This document shows positions 42,939-52,291 of a stretch of DNA of 64,000 nt, in pieces. Source of the stretch: Allobosea sp. UNC402CLCol (GTDB lineage: Bacteria; Pseudomonadota; Alphaproteobacteria; Rhizobiales; Beijerinckiaceae); assembly GCF_000745475.1 (NCBI RefSeq), contig NZ_JQJJ01000010.1, positions 868,001-932,000 on the forward strand. The letters run 5' to 3'. The position numbers and the translations under genes were made by a program. Below the pieces are notes generated by a model. The model searched no databases and was not told where the DNA came from. It was given only the letters and a program-made list of their open reading frames with translations. Numbering within the stretch: position 1 is the stretch's first letter; each line of letters opens with the position of its first letter.

Positions 42939-44228
42939 ATGCATCATTTCGCCTATCGCGACGGCTCGCTCCATGCCGAGGGCGTCGACCTCAACCGGAT
43001 CGCGGCCGAAATCGGCACGCCGGTCTATGTCTATTCGAGCGCGACGATCGAGCGGCACTACAAGCTCTTCGAGCAGGCACTGAAGAAGGCCGTGCCGGCG
43101 GGCAAGGCGCATGTCTTCTACGCCATGAAGGCGAATGGCAATCTCGGCGTGCTGAAGACGCTGGGCGCGCTCGGCGCGGGCGTCGATACCGTCTCCGAGG
43201 GCGAGGTGCGCAAGGCGCTGGCCGCCGGCATCCCGCCCGAGAAGATCGTGTTTTCCGGCGTCGGCAAGAGCGAGCAGGAATTGCGTTTCGCCGTCGAGGC
43301 CGGGATCTACCAGGTCAATATCGAGAGCGAGAGCGAGCTCGACCTGCTCTCGAAGGTTTCGGCCTCGCTCGGCAAGCGGCAGGAGGCGGTGTTCCGGGTC
43401 AATCCCGATATCGGCGCCGGCGGCCATGCCAAGATCACGACGGGCTCCTCCGAAAACAAGTTCGGCGTCTCCTTCGAGGAGGTCGGCCGGCTCTATGGGC
43501 GGGCGGCGAACATGCCGGGCGTGCGGATCATGGGCCTTGCCGTGCATATCGGCAGCCAGATCCGCGAGATCGACGCCTTCGAGGCGGCCTATTCCAAGAT
43601 GGTGGCGCTGGTCGGCGCGCTGAAGGGGGAGGGGCACCGCGTCGAGCGGCTCGATCTCGGCGGCGGGCTGGGCATTCCCTACGACATCCCGAAGAGCTTC
43701 GATTACGGCCCGGGGCTGATCGAGGCCTATGCCGAGATGGTGGGACGGGTGACGAAGGGGCTCGATGTCGAGCTCGGCTTCGAGCCGGGACGTCTCATCG
43801 TCGGCAATGCCGGCATCCTGCTGACGCGGGTACTGCATCTCAATCCGCGTCCGACCAAGCAGTTCCTCATCGTCGACGCGGCGATGAACGACCTCGTCCG
43901 GCCGGCGATGTACGAGGCCTATCACGAGATCTGGCCGGTGGCCGAGCCGGCGATCGGGGCGCCGGACGTCGCCTATGACGTGGTCGGGCCGATCTGCGAA
44001 TCGGGCGACACCTTCACCACGGGGCGGGTGCTGTCGGCGCTGAAGCAGGGCGATCTCATCGCCTTCATGACCGCCGGCGCCTATGGCGCCTCGATGTCCT
44101 CGACCTACAATCAGCGCCTGCTCGTGGCCGAGGTGATGGTCAAGGGCGACCAATATGCCGTGACCCGTCCGCGCCAGAGCTATGAGGAGCTGATCGGGGC
44201 GGACAGGTTGCCGGGGTGGTTCGCGTAA
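42939..44228 (+). CDS. lysA: Diaminopimelate decarboxylase
   Basis: A 429-residue fold-type III PLP enzyme making lysine from meso-diaminopimelate. The PLP Lys is 64 in FYAMKANGN. Other blocks are KIVFSGVGKSEQEL, GVRIMGLAVHIGSQI, LDLGGGLGIPY, GFEPGRLIVGNAGIL (phosphate/PLP binding) and GPICESGDTF (catalytic Cys from the partner subunit). The C-terminal AYGASMSSTYNQRLL is conserved. It follows argH and the lipoprotein. Confidence 0.96.
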   Translation: MHHFAYRDGSLHAEGVDLNRIAAEIGTPVYVYSSATIERHYKLFEQALKKAVPAGKAHVFYAMKANGNLGVLKTLGALGAGVDTVSEGEVRKALAAGIPPEKIVFSGVGKSEQELRFAVEAGIYQVNIESESELDLLSKVSASLGKRQEAVFRVNPDIGAGGHAKITTGSSENKFGVSFEEVGRLYGRAANMPGVRIMGLAVHIGSQIREIDAFEAAYSKMVALVGALKGEGHRVERLDLGGGLGIPYDIPKSFDYGPGLIEAYAEMVGRVTKGLDVELGFEPGRLIVGNAGILLTRVLHLNPRPTKQFLIVDAAMNDLVRPAMYEAYHEIWPVAEPAIGAPDVAYDVVGPICESGDTFTTGRVLSALKQGDLIAFMTAGAYGASMSSTYNQRLLVAEVMVKGDQYAVTRPRQSYEELIGADRLPGWFA

Positions 44229-44237
44229 ATTCACGCG

Positions 44238-44317
44238 TCATGCTCGGGCTTGACCCGAGAATCTCATGACCAGTTGGCTCTGGTTTCAGCGATGCTCGGG
44301 TCAAGCCCGGGCATGAC
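44238..44317. repeat. REP-like palindrome (copy 9)
   Basis: GTCATGCTCGGGCTTGACCC at the left end and GGGTCAAGCCCGGGCATGAC at the right end are near-perfect long inverted arms between lysA and the TIGR02302 gene. Confidence 0.75.
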
Positions 44318-44453
44318 GGCCTGTGTGCCCGTTCACGAAACGTCGAGCGCGGTGCAAAGGCCGGTCCGGGGACTGGCAATGCCACATTCCCGTGTTAGCC
44401 TGCTTCAGTAAGGCGATGAACCGACGGAAATGGGGGCTGCCCGGAGCGATGGC

Positions 44454-47180
44454 ATGAGCGAGGCAGAGCGCCGCAAGGCGCCCGACACGATGGACGGCAT
44501 CCGGCAACGGTTGCGCCGCCTCACGCTGGCCTCGCGGGTTTCGCTCGGCTGGGAACGGCTGTGGCCGCGGCTGTGGTTGCCGCTCGGCGTCGCCCTCGCC
44601 TTCCTCGCCTTGTCCTGGTTCGGGCTGTGGACCCATCTGCCCTGGTATGGGCGGATCGTGGGCGTCCTGGCCTTTGCAGGGGCCTTCCTCGCCAGCCTCT
44701 GGCACGTCGCCCGCATCGTGCTGCCGACGCATCGCGACGCGCTGACCCGGCTCGATCGCTCCTTCGCCGGCGGGCATCGTCCCGCTTCGGCGCTGGAGGA
44801 CAGCCTCGCCGTCGGCTCCAGCGATCCGGTTTCGCAAGCTCTCTGGAAGCTGCATGTCGAGCGCCAGAGCCGGCAGGTCGCGGCGCTCAGGATCGAGGCG
44901 CCGCGTCCGTTGATGGCGGCTCGCGACCAGCGGGCGCTGCGCGCGGTGCCGCTGCTCGCCGCCATCGCGGCCTTCTTCGTCGCCGGGCCCGAGACGACGC
45001 AGCGCCTCTCCGCCGCCTTCGACTGGCAGGGGCCGCCGGGCGCCTCGCCCTCGACCCGCATCGACGCCTGGATCGACCCGCCGGCCTATACCCGCCTGCC
45101 GCCGATCCTGATCGACTTCGCCAAGCTCGCGAGCCCGCGTCTCAGCGCGCCGGAGAAGTCGACGATCGTCGTGCGCATCGCCGGCAAGACCAATATGGAC
45201 GTCGTCACCACCGGAAAGCTCGAGACCAAGCCGGCCGAGGCCCAAGACGGCAAGGCCCAAGACGGCGAGGCGGGCGCCCAGCCGGCCCGGCAGGCGCAAG
45301 GCAGCGACCCGCAGCAGGCGGTGCTGGAGAAGCGCTATGTGCTCGCCGGCAACGGCACGCTGAGATTGACCGGCAGCGGCGCGCCCGGCACCACGCTCAG
45401 CATCACCGCCATTCCCGACCTGCCGCCGACCATCGCCTTCGTCGATACGCCGAAGCCGGTCGTCGGCGCCCAGTCTGGCGGCTTGAGCATCACCTACAAG
45501 GCCAAGGACGATTACGGTATCGCCTCGATCGAGGTCGATGTCTCGCGTCCTGATGTCGCCGCCGGCGGCCGCTCGCTGGTCGATCCGCCGAAGCAGAACC
45601 TTGCCGTGCCCTCCTCCGCAACCGGCGAGGAGGAGCTCAAGGGCACTGTCGATTTCTCGGCGCATCCCTGGGCTGGCGCCAAGGTCCGGATGGTGCTGAT
45701 CGCCAAGGACGAGGCCGGGCAGGAGGGGCGCAGCCAGCCGGTCGAGGTCGTGCTGCCGCAGCGCACCTTCACCAATCCGCTGGCCAAGGCGCTGGTCGAG
45801 CAGCGGCGCAAGCTCGTGATGAATGTCGACGACCGCTCCAGGGTGCAGCTCGCCATGGATGCGCTGATGATCGAGCCCGGGCTCTTCATGAAGGAGATGG
45901 GGACCTATCTCGGCATGCGCATGCTGACGGAGCGGCTGCGCAAATCCGGCAGCGACGACGAGTTGCGCGAGGTGTCCGAGCTGATGTGGGCGATGGCGCT
46001 CCAGCTCGAGGACGGCGACATGTCCGATGCCGAGCGGGCGCTGCGGCAGGCGCAGGAGAATCTGCAGCAGGCGCTGGAGCGTGGCGCCTCCGAGGAGGAG
46101 ATCAAGAAGCTCACCGAGGAGATGCGGCGGGCGATGGACAACTATATGCGCCAGCTCGCCGAGCAGATGATGCGCCAGCAGCAGAACGGCCAGCAGAACC
46201 AGGCGCAGCTGCCTGAGAATTTCCGGACGGTGACGCCGCGCGACCTGCAGAACATGCTCGATCGCATCGAGGAATTGTCGCGGCGCGGCGACATGGCCGA
46301 GGCGCAGCGGCTGATGGAAGAGCTCAACCGGATGCTCAACAATCTGCAGATGGCGCGGCCCGGCCAGGGCGATCCGCGCCAGAACCAGATGAACCAGGCG
46401 CTGGGCGATCTCGACCGGATGACGCGCGACCAGCAGAACCTGCGCGACGAGACCTATCAGAACCAGCAGCGCGGGCAGGGGCAGACCCAGCGCGGCCAGC
46501 GCCCCGGCCAGCAGCAGGCACGCCCCGGCCAGCGCGGCCAACAGGGCCAGCAAGGGCAACGCGGCCAGCAGGGCCAGCGCGGTCAGCAGCCCGGCCAGCA
46601 ACCGGGCGACCAGGGCGAGGATGGCGAAGGCGGCGAGGGCATGCAGGGCCAGAACGGCCAGGGGCAGGGTGGCCTGTCCCAGCGCCAGCAGGCCCTGCGC
46701 GAGCGGCTGCAGGATCTGCAGCGGCGCATGCGCGGCATGGGCGCGCCGCAGAATGGCGAGCTCGGCGAGGCCGAGGAGGCGATGCGCGAGGCCGAGCGGC
46801 AGCTCGGTCAAGGCGACGGGGAAGGGGCGCTGGACGCGCAGGGCCGTGCGCTCGATGCGCTGCGTCGCGGCGGCCAGAACCTCGCCCAGCAGATGCAGGG
46901 CCAGCCCGGCGAGGGCGACGGCGAGGGCCAGGCCTATGGCGAGCCGGACGGGCGCCAGCAGGGCCGCCCCTCGGCCCAGCAGCGCGGCAGCGAGGATCCG
47001 CTCGGCCGCCCGCAGCGTCAGCGCGACTGGGCCGATGGCCGGGTCAAGGTTCCCGGCGCCGACGAGAGCGCGACGCAGCGGGCGCGGCGCATCCTGGAGG
47101 AGCTGCGCAAGCGCCTCGGCGATCCGCTGCGGCCGCAGGAGGAACTGGATTATCTGGAGCGGCTGCTCCGGCGGAACTGA
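44454..47180 (+). CDS. TIGR02302/DUF4175 membrane protein with Gln/Gly-rich C-terminus
   Basis: A 908-residue protein of the TIGR02302 family; ATG 44454 has CCGGAG upstream. Two membrane segments lie at about residues 40-85 (LWLPLGVALAFLALSWFGLW, IVGVLAFAGAFLASLWH) and a third at about 160-175. The periplasmic region has PAYTRLPPILIDF, PDLPPTIAFVDTP and a beta-domain, then coiled-coil-prone EL/Q helices (EEMRRAMDNYMRQLAEQMM). Residues about 670-740 are low complexity, rich in GQQGQ repeats. The C-terminus returns to ordered sequence (RARRILEELRKRLGDP). It is restricted to alphaproteobacteria and of unknown function. Confidence 0.85.
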   Translation: MSEAERRKAPDTMDGIRQRLRRLTLASRVSLGWERLWPRLWLPLGVALAFLALSWFGLWTHLPWYGRIVGVLAFAGAFLASLWHVARIVLPTHRDALTRLDRSFAGGHRPASALEDSLAVGSSDPVSQALWKLHVERQSRQVAALRIEAPRPLMAARDQRALRAVPLLAAIAAFFVAGPETTQRLSAAFDWQGPPGASPSTRIDAWIDPPAYTRLPPILIDFAKLASPRLSAPEKSTIVVRIAGKTNMDVVTTGKLETKPAEAQDGKAQDGEAGAQPARQAQGSDPQQAVLEKRYVLAGNGTLRLTGSGAPGTTLSITAIPDLPPTIAFVDTPKPVVGAQSGGLSITYKAKDDYGIASIEVDVSRPDVAAGGRSLVDPPKQNLAVPSSATGEEELKGTVDFSAHPWAGAKVRMVLIAKDEAGQEGRSQPVEVVLPQRTFTNPLAKALVEQRRKLVMNVDDRSRVQLAMDALMIEPGLFMKEMGTYLGMRMLTERLRKSGSDDELREVSELMWAMALQLEDGDMSDAERALRQAQENLQQALERGASEEEIKKLTEEMRRAMDNYMRQLAEQMMRQQQNGQQNQAQLPENFRTVTPRDLQNMLDRIEELSRRGDMAEAQRLMEELNRMLNNLQMARPGQGDPRQNQMNQALGDLDRMTRDQQNLRDETYQNQQRGQGQTQRGQRPGQQQARPGQRGQQGQQGQRGQQGQRGQQPGQQPGDQGEDGEGGEGMQGQNGQGQGGLSQRQQALRERLQDLQRRMRGMGAPQNGELGEAEEAMREAERQLGQGDGEGALDAQGRALDALRRGGQNLAQQMQGQPGEGDGEGQAYGEPDGRQQGRPSAQQRGSEDPLGRPQRQRDWADGRVKVPGADESATQRARRILEELRKRLGDPLRPQEELDYLERLLRRN

Positions 47181-47201
47181 GCGGACCGCTCCCCGCGCCT
47201 C

Positions 47202-48149
47202 TCAGCTCTTTCGCTGCCCGGCGAAGCGCGCCGCGGCCCTGAGCGTGTCCGCCGTGGCCCCGAAGCCGTCGAGCGCCTTCACCGCCGCCTCGCTCAGCCG
47301 GTCGCGCTCGCGCTTGGCGCCGTCGAGCCCCAGCACGCCGATCAGCGTCGCCTTGCCCTTGTCCTCGTCCTTCGCCGTCGCCTTGCCCATCTGGGCCACA
47401 TCGGCCTCGACGTCGAGAATGTCGTCGGCGATCTGGAAGGTCGCGCCCAGCGCCCGGCCATAGGTGTCGAGCGCCGCCAGCGTCGCCACATCGGCGCCGC
47501 CCAGCCGCGCGCCGATCTCGACGCTGGCCGCCAGCAGCGCCCCGGTCTTCATCGCCTGCAGGCGCCGGATCTCCGCCTCGGTCAAGGCATGCTTCTGCGC
47601 CTCGAAGCGGCCCTCGGCGGCGAGATCGAGCATCTGGCCGCCGACCATGCCGCCAAGCCCGGAGGCGCGGGCGAGGCAGCGCACCAGCGCCACCCTGATC
47701 TCACCCGATTCATGCGTCTCCGGATCGGCCAGCACGTCGAAGGCGAGCGTCAGCAGGGCATCGCCCGCCAGGATCGCGGTTGCCTCGTCATAGGCCTTGT
47801 GGACGGTGGGGCGCCCCCGGCGCAGATCGTCGTCGTCCATCGCCGGCAGGTCGTCATGAACAAGCGAATAGCAATGCAGCAGTTCGACCGCGGCGCCGGC
47901 CCGCAGCGCCTGTGCCGAGGGAACGCCGAGAAGCCGGGCCGTCTCCACCGTCAGGAACGGCCGCAGCCGCTTGCCGCCCGCGAGCGCGCCGTGGCGCATC
48001 GCGGCGACCAGACGCGGCGGACGCAGGATTTCGCCGGCCGCCGGCGTCTCGGACAGGAGGCTCTCGAGCAGCGTCTCGACCGCCGCGGCATTCTGCGCCA
48101 GCCGGGCATCGAGATCGGCGTGGCTGGCCTGTGACGGGACGGAACTCAT
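47202..48149 (-). CDS. ispA: Polyprenyl synthetase, farnesyl diphosphate synthase type
   Basis: A 315-residue trans-prenyltransferase condensing isopentenyl and allylic diphosphates. The first Asp-rich motif is HDDLPAMDDDDLRRGRPTVH (about residues 99-118), with four Asp as in type II FPP synthases. GGKRLRPFLT binds IPP. The second Asp-rich motif is FQIADDILDVE (about 242), with MKTGALLAASVEIGA between them. The length fits IspA. It is convergent with the TIGR02302 gene (21 bases) and divergent from mtgA. Confidence 0.93.
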   Translation of the reverse strand: MSSVPSQASHADLDARLAQNAAAVETLLESLLSETPAAGEILRPPRLVAAMRHGALAGGKRLRPFLTVETARLLGVPSAQALRAGAAVELLHCYSLVHDDLPAMDDDDLRRGRPTVHKAYDEATAILAGDALLTLAFDVLADPETHESGEIRVALVRCLARASGLGGMVGGQMLDLAAEGRFEAQKHALTEAEIRRLQAMKTGALLAASVEIGARLGGADVATLAALDTYGRALGATFQIADDILDVEADVAQMGKATAKDEDKGKATLIGVLGLDGAKRERDRLSEAAVKALDGFGATADTLRAAARFAGQRKS

Positions 48150-48221
48150 GCGTGGGTCTCGCGTTCGCTGCCGGGACGGGGGCCTTGCCGGACGTTTGCC
48201 GCATCGTCAAGGTGCGGGGCC

Positions 48222-48932
48222 ATGGCGGATGCGTCGGCGGAGCGGCGGGAAACAGGGAGCGGTCTCCTGGCTTGGGTTTTCGGATGGTGCCTGAGGCTGA
48301 CCTTCTGGCTCGTCCTCGCCCTCGTCGTTGCTCTGGTGCTCTATCGATTCGTGCCCGTGCCCTCGACGCTGATGCTCGGCCGCTGGCTGACGCTGCGGCC
48401 GGTCGAGCGCGAATGGGTGCCGCTGGAGCGGATTTCGCCCAATCTGATCCGTGCCGTCATCGCCTCCGAGGACCAGCGCTTCTGCAGCCATCGCGGCGTC
48501 GACTGGGTTGAGCTCAACGCGGTGATGGAAGATGAGGACGGGCCGAGCCGCGGCGCATCGACGCTGACCATGCAGACGGCCAAGAACGTCTTCCTCTGGC
48601 CGGGGCGCTCCTACATCCGCAAGGGGCTGGAAATCCCGCTCGCGATGGTGAGCGACCTCGCCTGGGGCAAGCCGCGCGTCATCGAGGTCTATCTCAACGT
48701 CGCGGAATGGGGCGAGGGCCTGTTCGGGGCCGAGGCCGCGGCGCAGCACTATTTCCGCAAATCCGCGGCCCGGCTCACCCCGGTGGAGGCGGCGCGTCTT
48801 GCCGGGGCCCTGCCGAATCCGATCCTGCGCAATCCGGGCAAGCCGAGTCGCGCGCTGCAATCGGCCTCCGGGCGCGTTCTGCGCCGCATGGGCCAGCTCG
48901 GCTCCCTTGGCAATTGCGCCTTGCCCGGCTAA
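48222..48932 (+). CDS. mtgA: Monofunctional peptidoglycan glycosyltransferase
   Basis: A 236-residue GT51 enzyme that polymerises lipid II into glycan strands at the inner membrane. A single membrane anchor ([19 protein letters not shown]) is followed by the GT51 domain: catalytic Glu83 in [47 protein letters not shown] and [20 protein letters not shown]. No transpeptidase domain is present. It starts 72 bases from the divergent ispA gene. Confidence 0.93.
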   Translation: MADASAERRETGSGLLAWVFGWCLRLTFWLVLALVVALVLYRFVPVPSTLMLGRWLTLRPVEREWVPLERISPNLIRAVIASEDQRFCSHRGVDWVELNAVMEDEDGPSRGASTLTMQTAKNVFLWPGRSYIRKGLEIPLAMVSDLAWGKPRVIEVYLNVAEWGEGLFGAEAAAQHYFRKSAARLTPVEAARLAGALPNPILRNPGKPSRALQSASGRVLRRMGQLGSLGNCALPG

Positions 48933-49131
48933 CTCCTCCGCGAAGACGAAGCCTGCTCCGGCGCCCGACATCGTTATGGGCAAAGGTCAGTCAGCCACTT
49001 TTTCACATGAGGCTCTAGCCAGCGCGCGCCTGAGCGTGTATGGGCAACGCCTCACGAGATTGATCCGTCGTCGTGGCGGTGGCGCAGCTTTGGCGAGCGG
49101 CGCTCCGAGCGGCGGCACGATGGAGAGTACA

Positions 49132-49317
49132 ATGGCCGTTCCGAAGAAGAAGACGTCGCCGTCGAAGCGCGGCATGCGCCGCTCGGCCGACGCGCTGAAG
49201 CAGCCCACCTATATCGAGGACAAGAACTCCGGCGAACTGCGCCGCCCGCACCATGTCGATCTGAAGAGCGGCATGTATCGCGGCCGCCAGGTTCTCAAGG
49301 TCAAGGCCGACGCCTGA
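49132..49317 (+). CDS. rpmF: 50S ribosomal protein L32
   Basis: A 61-residue L32. The start is ATG 49132 with GGAGAG upstream; the longer open frame to 48799 overlaps mtgA and is spurious. The chain opens [20 protein letters not shown] and ends with [17 protein letters not shown], typical of alphaproteobacterial L32 without zinc cysteines. A strong terminator follows within 50 bases. Confidence 0.96.
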   Translation: MAVPKKKTSPSKRGMRRSADALKQPTYIEDKNSGELRRPHHVDLKSGMYRGRQVLKVKADA

Positions 49318-49362
49318 GCCGGAATGGCCGGATCGCCTCCGGCCTTCGCTCGAATCTGATGA

Positions 49363-49387
49363 AACCGGCCGAAAGGCCGGTTTTTTC
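49363..49387 (+). terminator. Intrinsic terminator of rpmF
   Basis: AACCGGCC (49363-49370), loop GAAA, GGCCGGTT (49375-49382) followed by a T run. Perfect 8-bp GC stem. Confidence 0.92.
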
Positions 49388-49488
49388 TTTGTCTTGCCGG
49401 GCCGAGAGTCGCGCTCGGAACCTGTGAGCATGACGGCGCCGGAATGGCTGCCCTATCCGCCATATCCGGGGGTGGGGCTGTAAGCCCT

Positions 49489-49680
49489 TCAGCGCCTCGC
49501 CGACGACAACGCCGCCAGCCGCGCCGCGGCGCGATAAAGCAGCACGGCCGATTGCGACGTCGCCAGGCCCTTGAGCGCGAAGGGCCCGATCCGCGCTTTG
49601 AAGGCCGCGGCCTGCAGCAGCACGAGCGCGGACGCGCTGAGGTTCAACCCCTCAGGCGCTGGCCTCTCTCCGTTACGCAT
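49489..49680 (-). CDS. Possible small protein, unknown
   Basis: A 63-residue ORF. GGAGTGA lies about eight bases upstream of ATG 49680, and a GTG at 49689 is an alternative start. The product is mostly helical and Ala/Leu-rich (ALVLLQAAAFKARIGPFALK, VLLYRAAARLAALS), which could be an amphipathic helix pair. No recognised family. It is divergent from the GGDEF-EAL gene, with a CtrA site between them. Coding status is uncertain. Confidence 0.4.
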   Translation of the reverse strand: MRNGERPAPEGLNLSASALVLLQAAAFKARIGPFALKGLATSQSAVLLYRAAARLAALSSARR

Positions 49681-49739
49681 ATGTCTCACTCCGGCACGGG
49701 CACTCTGTGACGGGGCGGAAGTTGCAAGACGGTCGCCAC

Positions 49740-49758
49740 GCTTAACGGGGCGTTAAGC
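49740..49758. promoter_or_regulatory. CtrA-type binding site within a dyad
   Basis: GCTTAACG (49740-49747) and CGTTAAGC (49751-49758) flank GGG as perfect inverted arms. The core TTAA (49742-49745), seven bases, TTAA (49753-49756) is an exact full CtrA box, about 90-100 bases upstream of the GGDEF-EAL gene and 60 upstream of the small divergent ORF. Confidence 0.7.
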
Positions 49759-49843
49759 AAAAACCCTTCATCATTTCGAAACACTTCCCCAACCAGCCGG
49801 ACATGGCGGGGCCGCACCAGGACGATGCGGCGCGAACAGTCCG

Positions 49844-51547
49844 ATGAGGCCGCCCGCGATGCCTTCCCCCGCGCTTTTCAGCTTCCGCAAGGACAATGCG
49901 GCTGATCCGAGGGGATTGCTCTCGTCGATCGGCGAGGTGGTCTATAGCTGGGACATCCAGAGCGACGCGCTGAGCCTGGGCCCGAATGCCACGGATGTCT
50001 TCGGCACGCTCCCGGAGCGGGCGATGACGCGGGGCATCGGCTTCGCCGCGCTCGTCGAGCCCGGCAGCGGCCCGAGCCGCTACGACGCGATCTTCGGCTC
50101 GAGCGAGCAGGATCAGGGCGAGGGCGTGCTCTACCGCACCCGCTACGCCATCGATCTCGGCGGCCGGAAGATGTGGGCCGAGGATACCGGCCGCTGGTTC
50201 GCCGGCAGCGACGGCCGCCCGGCCTGCGCCCGCGGCGTGCTGCGGCTCGACCGTGCGGTGCGCAGCGAGGAATTCGGCTCTTCCGGCAGCGATCTCTGCG
50301 ACCGCCCGGCCCTGGTCGAGCAGATCGGCCTCAGCCTGCAGGAGCATCTGCCGCAGGACCGGCCGGTGGTCGTCCTCGTCGCGGCGATCGACGAGCTTGC
50401 GCGCCTCAACGACGATTTCGGCCATGAGGCGACCGACGAGATCGTCATCACGGCGCATGAGCGGCTGCGCTCGGTGACGCGCCAGCGCGACCATCTCGTT
50501 CGCTATGCCGGCAACAGCTTCGCGATCATCCTGTCCGGCTGCCCGCGCGACCAGATCGATTCGGCGGCCCGCCGCTTCATCAAGGTGGTCGCGGAATCCG
50601 CCATCGAGACCAGCCATGGCATCGCGCTGGTGCGGCTGCGCGTCGGCGCAGCCCATGCGCCCGAGCTCGGCAGCCATGCCGGCGAATTGCTGGCAGCGGC
50701 CGAGGGCGCGCTGGCGGCGGCGCGGGCCGGCGCCTGCGAGGATGCCGTCATCGCCCGCCCGCAGCGCCGGCGCCAGGACAGGGCTGACCATGGCGGGCTC
50801 GACGTCCAGGCCGTCACCGCGCTGAACGAGCGGCGGGTGCGGCTGGCCCTGCAGCCTGTCGTCTCGGCCCGCACCCGCGAGGTCGCCTTCCACGAAGCGC
50901 TGCTGCGCGTCGGGCAGCCCGAGGCCGGCCTGTTCTTCGCTTCGGCCGAGCTGGTGCCGCTGCTCGAGCGGCGCGGCCTCGTGCGGCTGTTCGACCATCG
51001 TGTGTTCGAGTTGGCACTCGCGATGCTGGCCGGGGACCCGGCGCTCACGCTGTCGATCAACGTCTCGCCGGTCTCGCTCGGCGACCCCGAATGGCTCGAC
51101 GCCTTCCTGACGCTGGCCGGCTCGTCGCGCGGCCTCGCCTCACGGCTGATCGTCGAGATCACCGAGACGGCGACCATCCAGGACCCGGTCCGGATCGCGA
51201 AGCTGCTCGCCCGGATCAAGCAGCATGGCTGCCGCATCGCCCTCGACGATTTCGGCGCGGGGCATACCTCGCTCAAGCATCTGCGCGCCTTCCCGATCGA
51301 CATCCTGAAGATCGACGGGGCCTTCACGCAGAATCTGCGCCGCTCGACCGACGACCGCTTCTATGTCCGCACGCTGATCGATCTCGCGCGCCATCTCGAG
51401 GTCGAGACCGTCGCCGAATGGGTCGATGACGAGTTGCAGGCGACGATGCTGCGCGACTGGGGCGTCACCTATCTGCAGGGCCATCTCGTCGGTCGCGCCG
51501 AGCTCGTGACGGAAACCCAGCCGGAGCGCCGCCGCGCCGTCGGCTGA
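49844..51547 (+). CDS. GGDEF-EAL protein with degenerate GGDEF, probable c-di-GMP phosphodiesterase
   Basis: Up to 567 residues; ATG 49859 (562 residues) has a better placed GAGG. A PAS-like region occupies about residues 25-140 (VVYSWDIQSDALSLG). The GGDEF domain is degenerate: RYAGNSFAII at about 220 replaces GGDEF, so cyclase activity is not expected. The EAL domain keeps key residues: HEALLRV (Glu about 351), SINVSP, VEITET, ALDDFGAGHTS (Asp468-469), ILKIDG, and LQGHLVG. VAEWVDDE stands where AEGVE is usual. It probably hydrolyses c-di-GMP. A perfect CtrA box lies upstream. Confidence 0.85.
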   Translation: MRPPAMPSPALFSFRKDNAADPRGLLSSIGEVVYSWDIQSDALSLGPNATDVFGTLPERAMTRGIGFAALVEPGSGPSRYDAIFGSSEQDQGEGVLYRTRYAIDLGGRKMWAEDTGRWFAGSDGRPACARGVLRLDRAVRSEEFGSSGSDLCDRPALVEQIGLSLQEHLPQDRPVVVLVAAIDELARLNDDFGHEATDEIVITAHERLRSVTRQRDHLVRYAGNSFAIILSGCPRDQIDSAARRFIKVVAESAIETSHGIALVRLRVGAAHAPELGSHAGELLAAAEGALAAARAGACEDAVIARPQRRRQDRADHGGLDVQAVTALNERRVRLALQPVVSARTREVAFHEALLRVGQPEAGLFFASAELVPLLERRGLVRLFDHRVFELALAMLAGDPALTLSINVSPVSLGDPEWLDAFLTLAGSSRGLASRLIVEITETATIQDPVRIAKLLARIKQHGCRIALDDFGAGHTSLKHLRAFPIDILKIDGAFTQNLRRSTDDRFYVRTLIDLARHLEVETVAEWVDDELQATMLRDWGVTYLQGHLVGRAELVTETQPERRRAVG

Positions 51548-51589
51548 TGCAGGCCGGGGCTGCGGCGGGCAACGCCCGCCGCCTTGGGC

Positions 51590-52201
51590 TCACTTGCTGC
51601 GGGAAAGCTTGTCCAGCCGCTCGCGCATTTCGGTGAGCTCGCGCTTGAGATCGCCGAGGTCGTCGGCCTTGGTCGGCTCCGACGCGGCTTCCTGCTTCGC
51701 CTTCGCGGCCGCCGCGGCGGTGAAGGGATTGAACATCCGGAAGGCCTCGGTGAAGATCTGCATGTTCGCGCGGGTCTGCGCCTGGATGGCGTCGAGCGCG
51801 GGCGCCCCGAAGGCGGTGCCGCCGAAGGCCGGGCTGCCGAAAGCCTTGCTCATCTGCTCGCGGAACTTGCTCTGCTCCTGCGCGAAATTCTCCATCGAGA
51901 ATTCGAGATAGCGCGGCACCAGCGCCTGCATGCTGTCGCCGTAGAAGCGGATCAGTTGACGCAGGAACGCGATCGGCAGCAGGTTCTGACCGTCCTTGGC
52001 TTCCTCGTCGAAGATGATCTGCGCGAGCACCGAGCGGGTGATGTCCTCTCCCGACTTGGCATCGTAGACGACGAAATCCTCGCCGCCGCGCACCAGCCCG
52101 GCCAGATCCTCCAAGGTGACGTAGGAACTCGTACCCGTATGGTAGAGGCGCCGATTGGCGTATTTCTTGATGACGGTCGGTTCTTTTTCGCTGGCCATCA
52201 T
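51590..52201 (-). CDS. phaR: Polyhydroxyalkanoate synthesis repressor PhaR
   Basis: A 203-residue DNA- and PHB-binding repressor. The N-terminal PHB/PHA accumulation regulator domain is clear: TVIKKYANRRLYHTGTSSYV, LEDLAGLVRGGEDFVVYDAK, GEDITRSVLAQIIFDEE. A repeat region (SMENFAQEQSKFREQM) follows, then an Ala-rich segment and a C-terminal coiled coil (DLKRELTEMRERLDKLSRSK). It is divergent from phaA and probably represses phasin and its own gene until PHB granules titrate it. Confidence 0.94.
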   Translation of the reverse strand: MMASEKEPTVIKKYANRRLYHTGTSSYVTLEDLAGLVRGGEDFVVYDAKSGEDITRSVLAQIIFDEEAKDGQNLLPIAFLRQLIRFYGDSMQALVPRYLEFSMENFAQEQSKFREQMSKAFGSPAFGGTAFGAPALDAIQAQTRANMQIFTEAFRMFNPFTAAAAAKAKQEAASEPTKADDLGDLKRELTEMRERLDKLSRSK

Positions 52202-52291
52202 GTCCTGCTAGACGTTGATCCGCCCCGTGCCGGCGGTGCCGGCGCCGTTTGGCGGAACGTTCTCCCTGCCGTGACGATAGCCTCTCGGTGC

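Noticed and set aside
44301..46811. Leu/Ala/Arg-rich open frame opposite the TIGR02302 gene
   Set aside because: Looks membrane-like only because it is the complement of Gln/Glu/Gly codons; no start signal.
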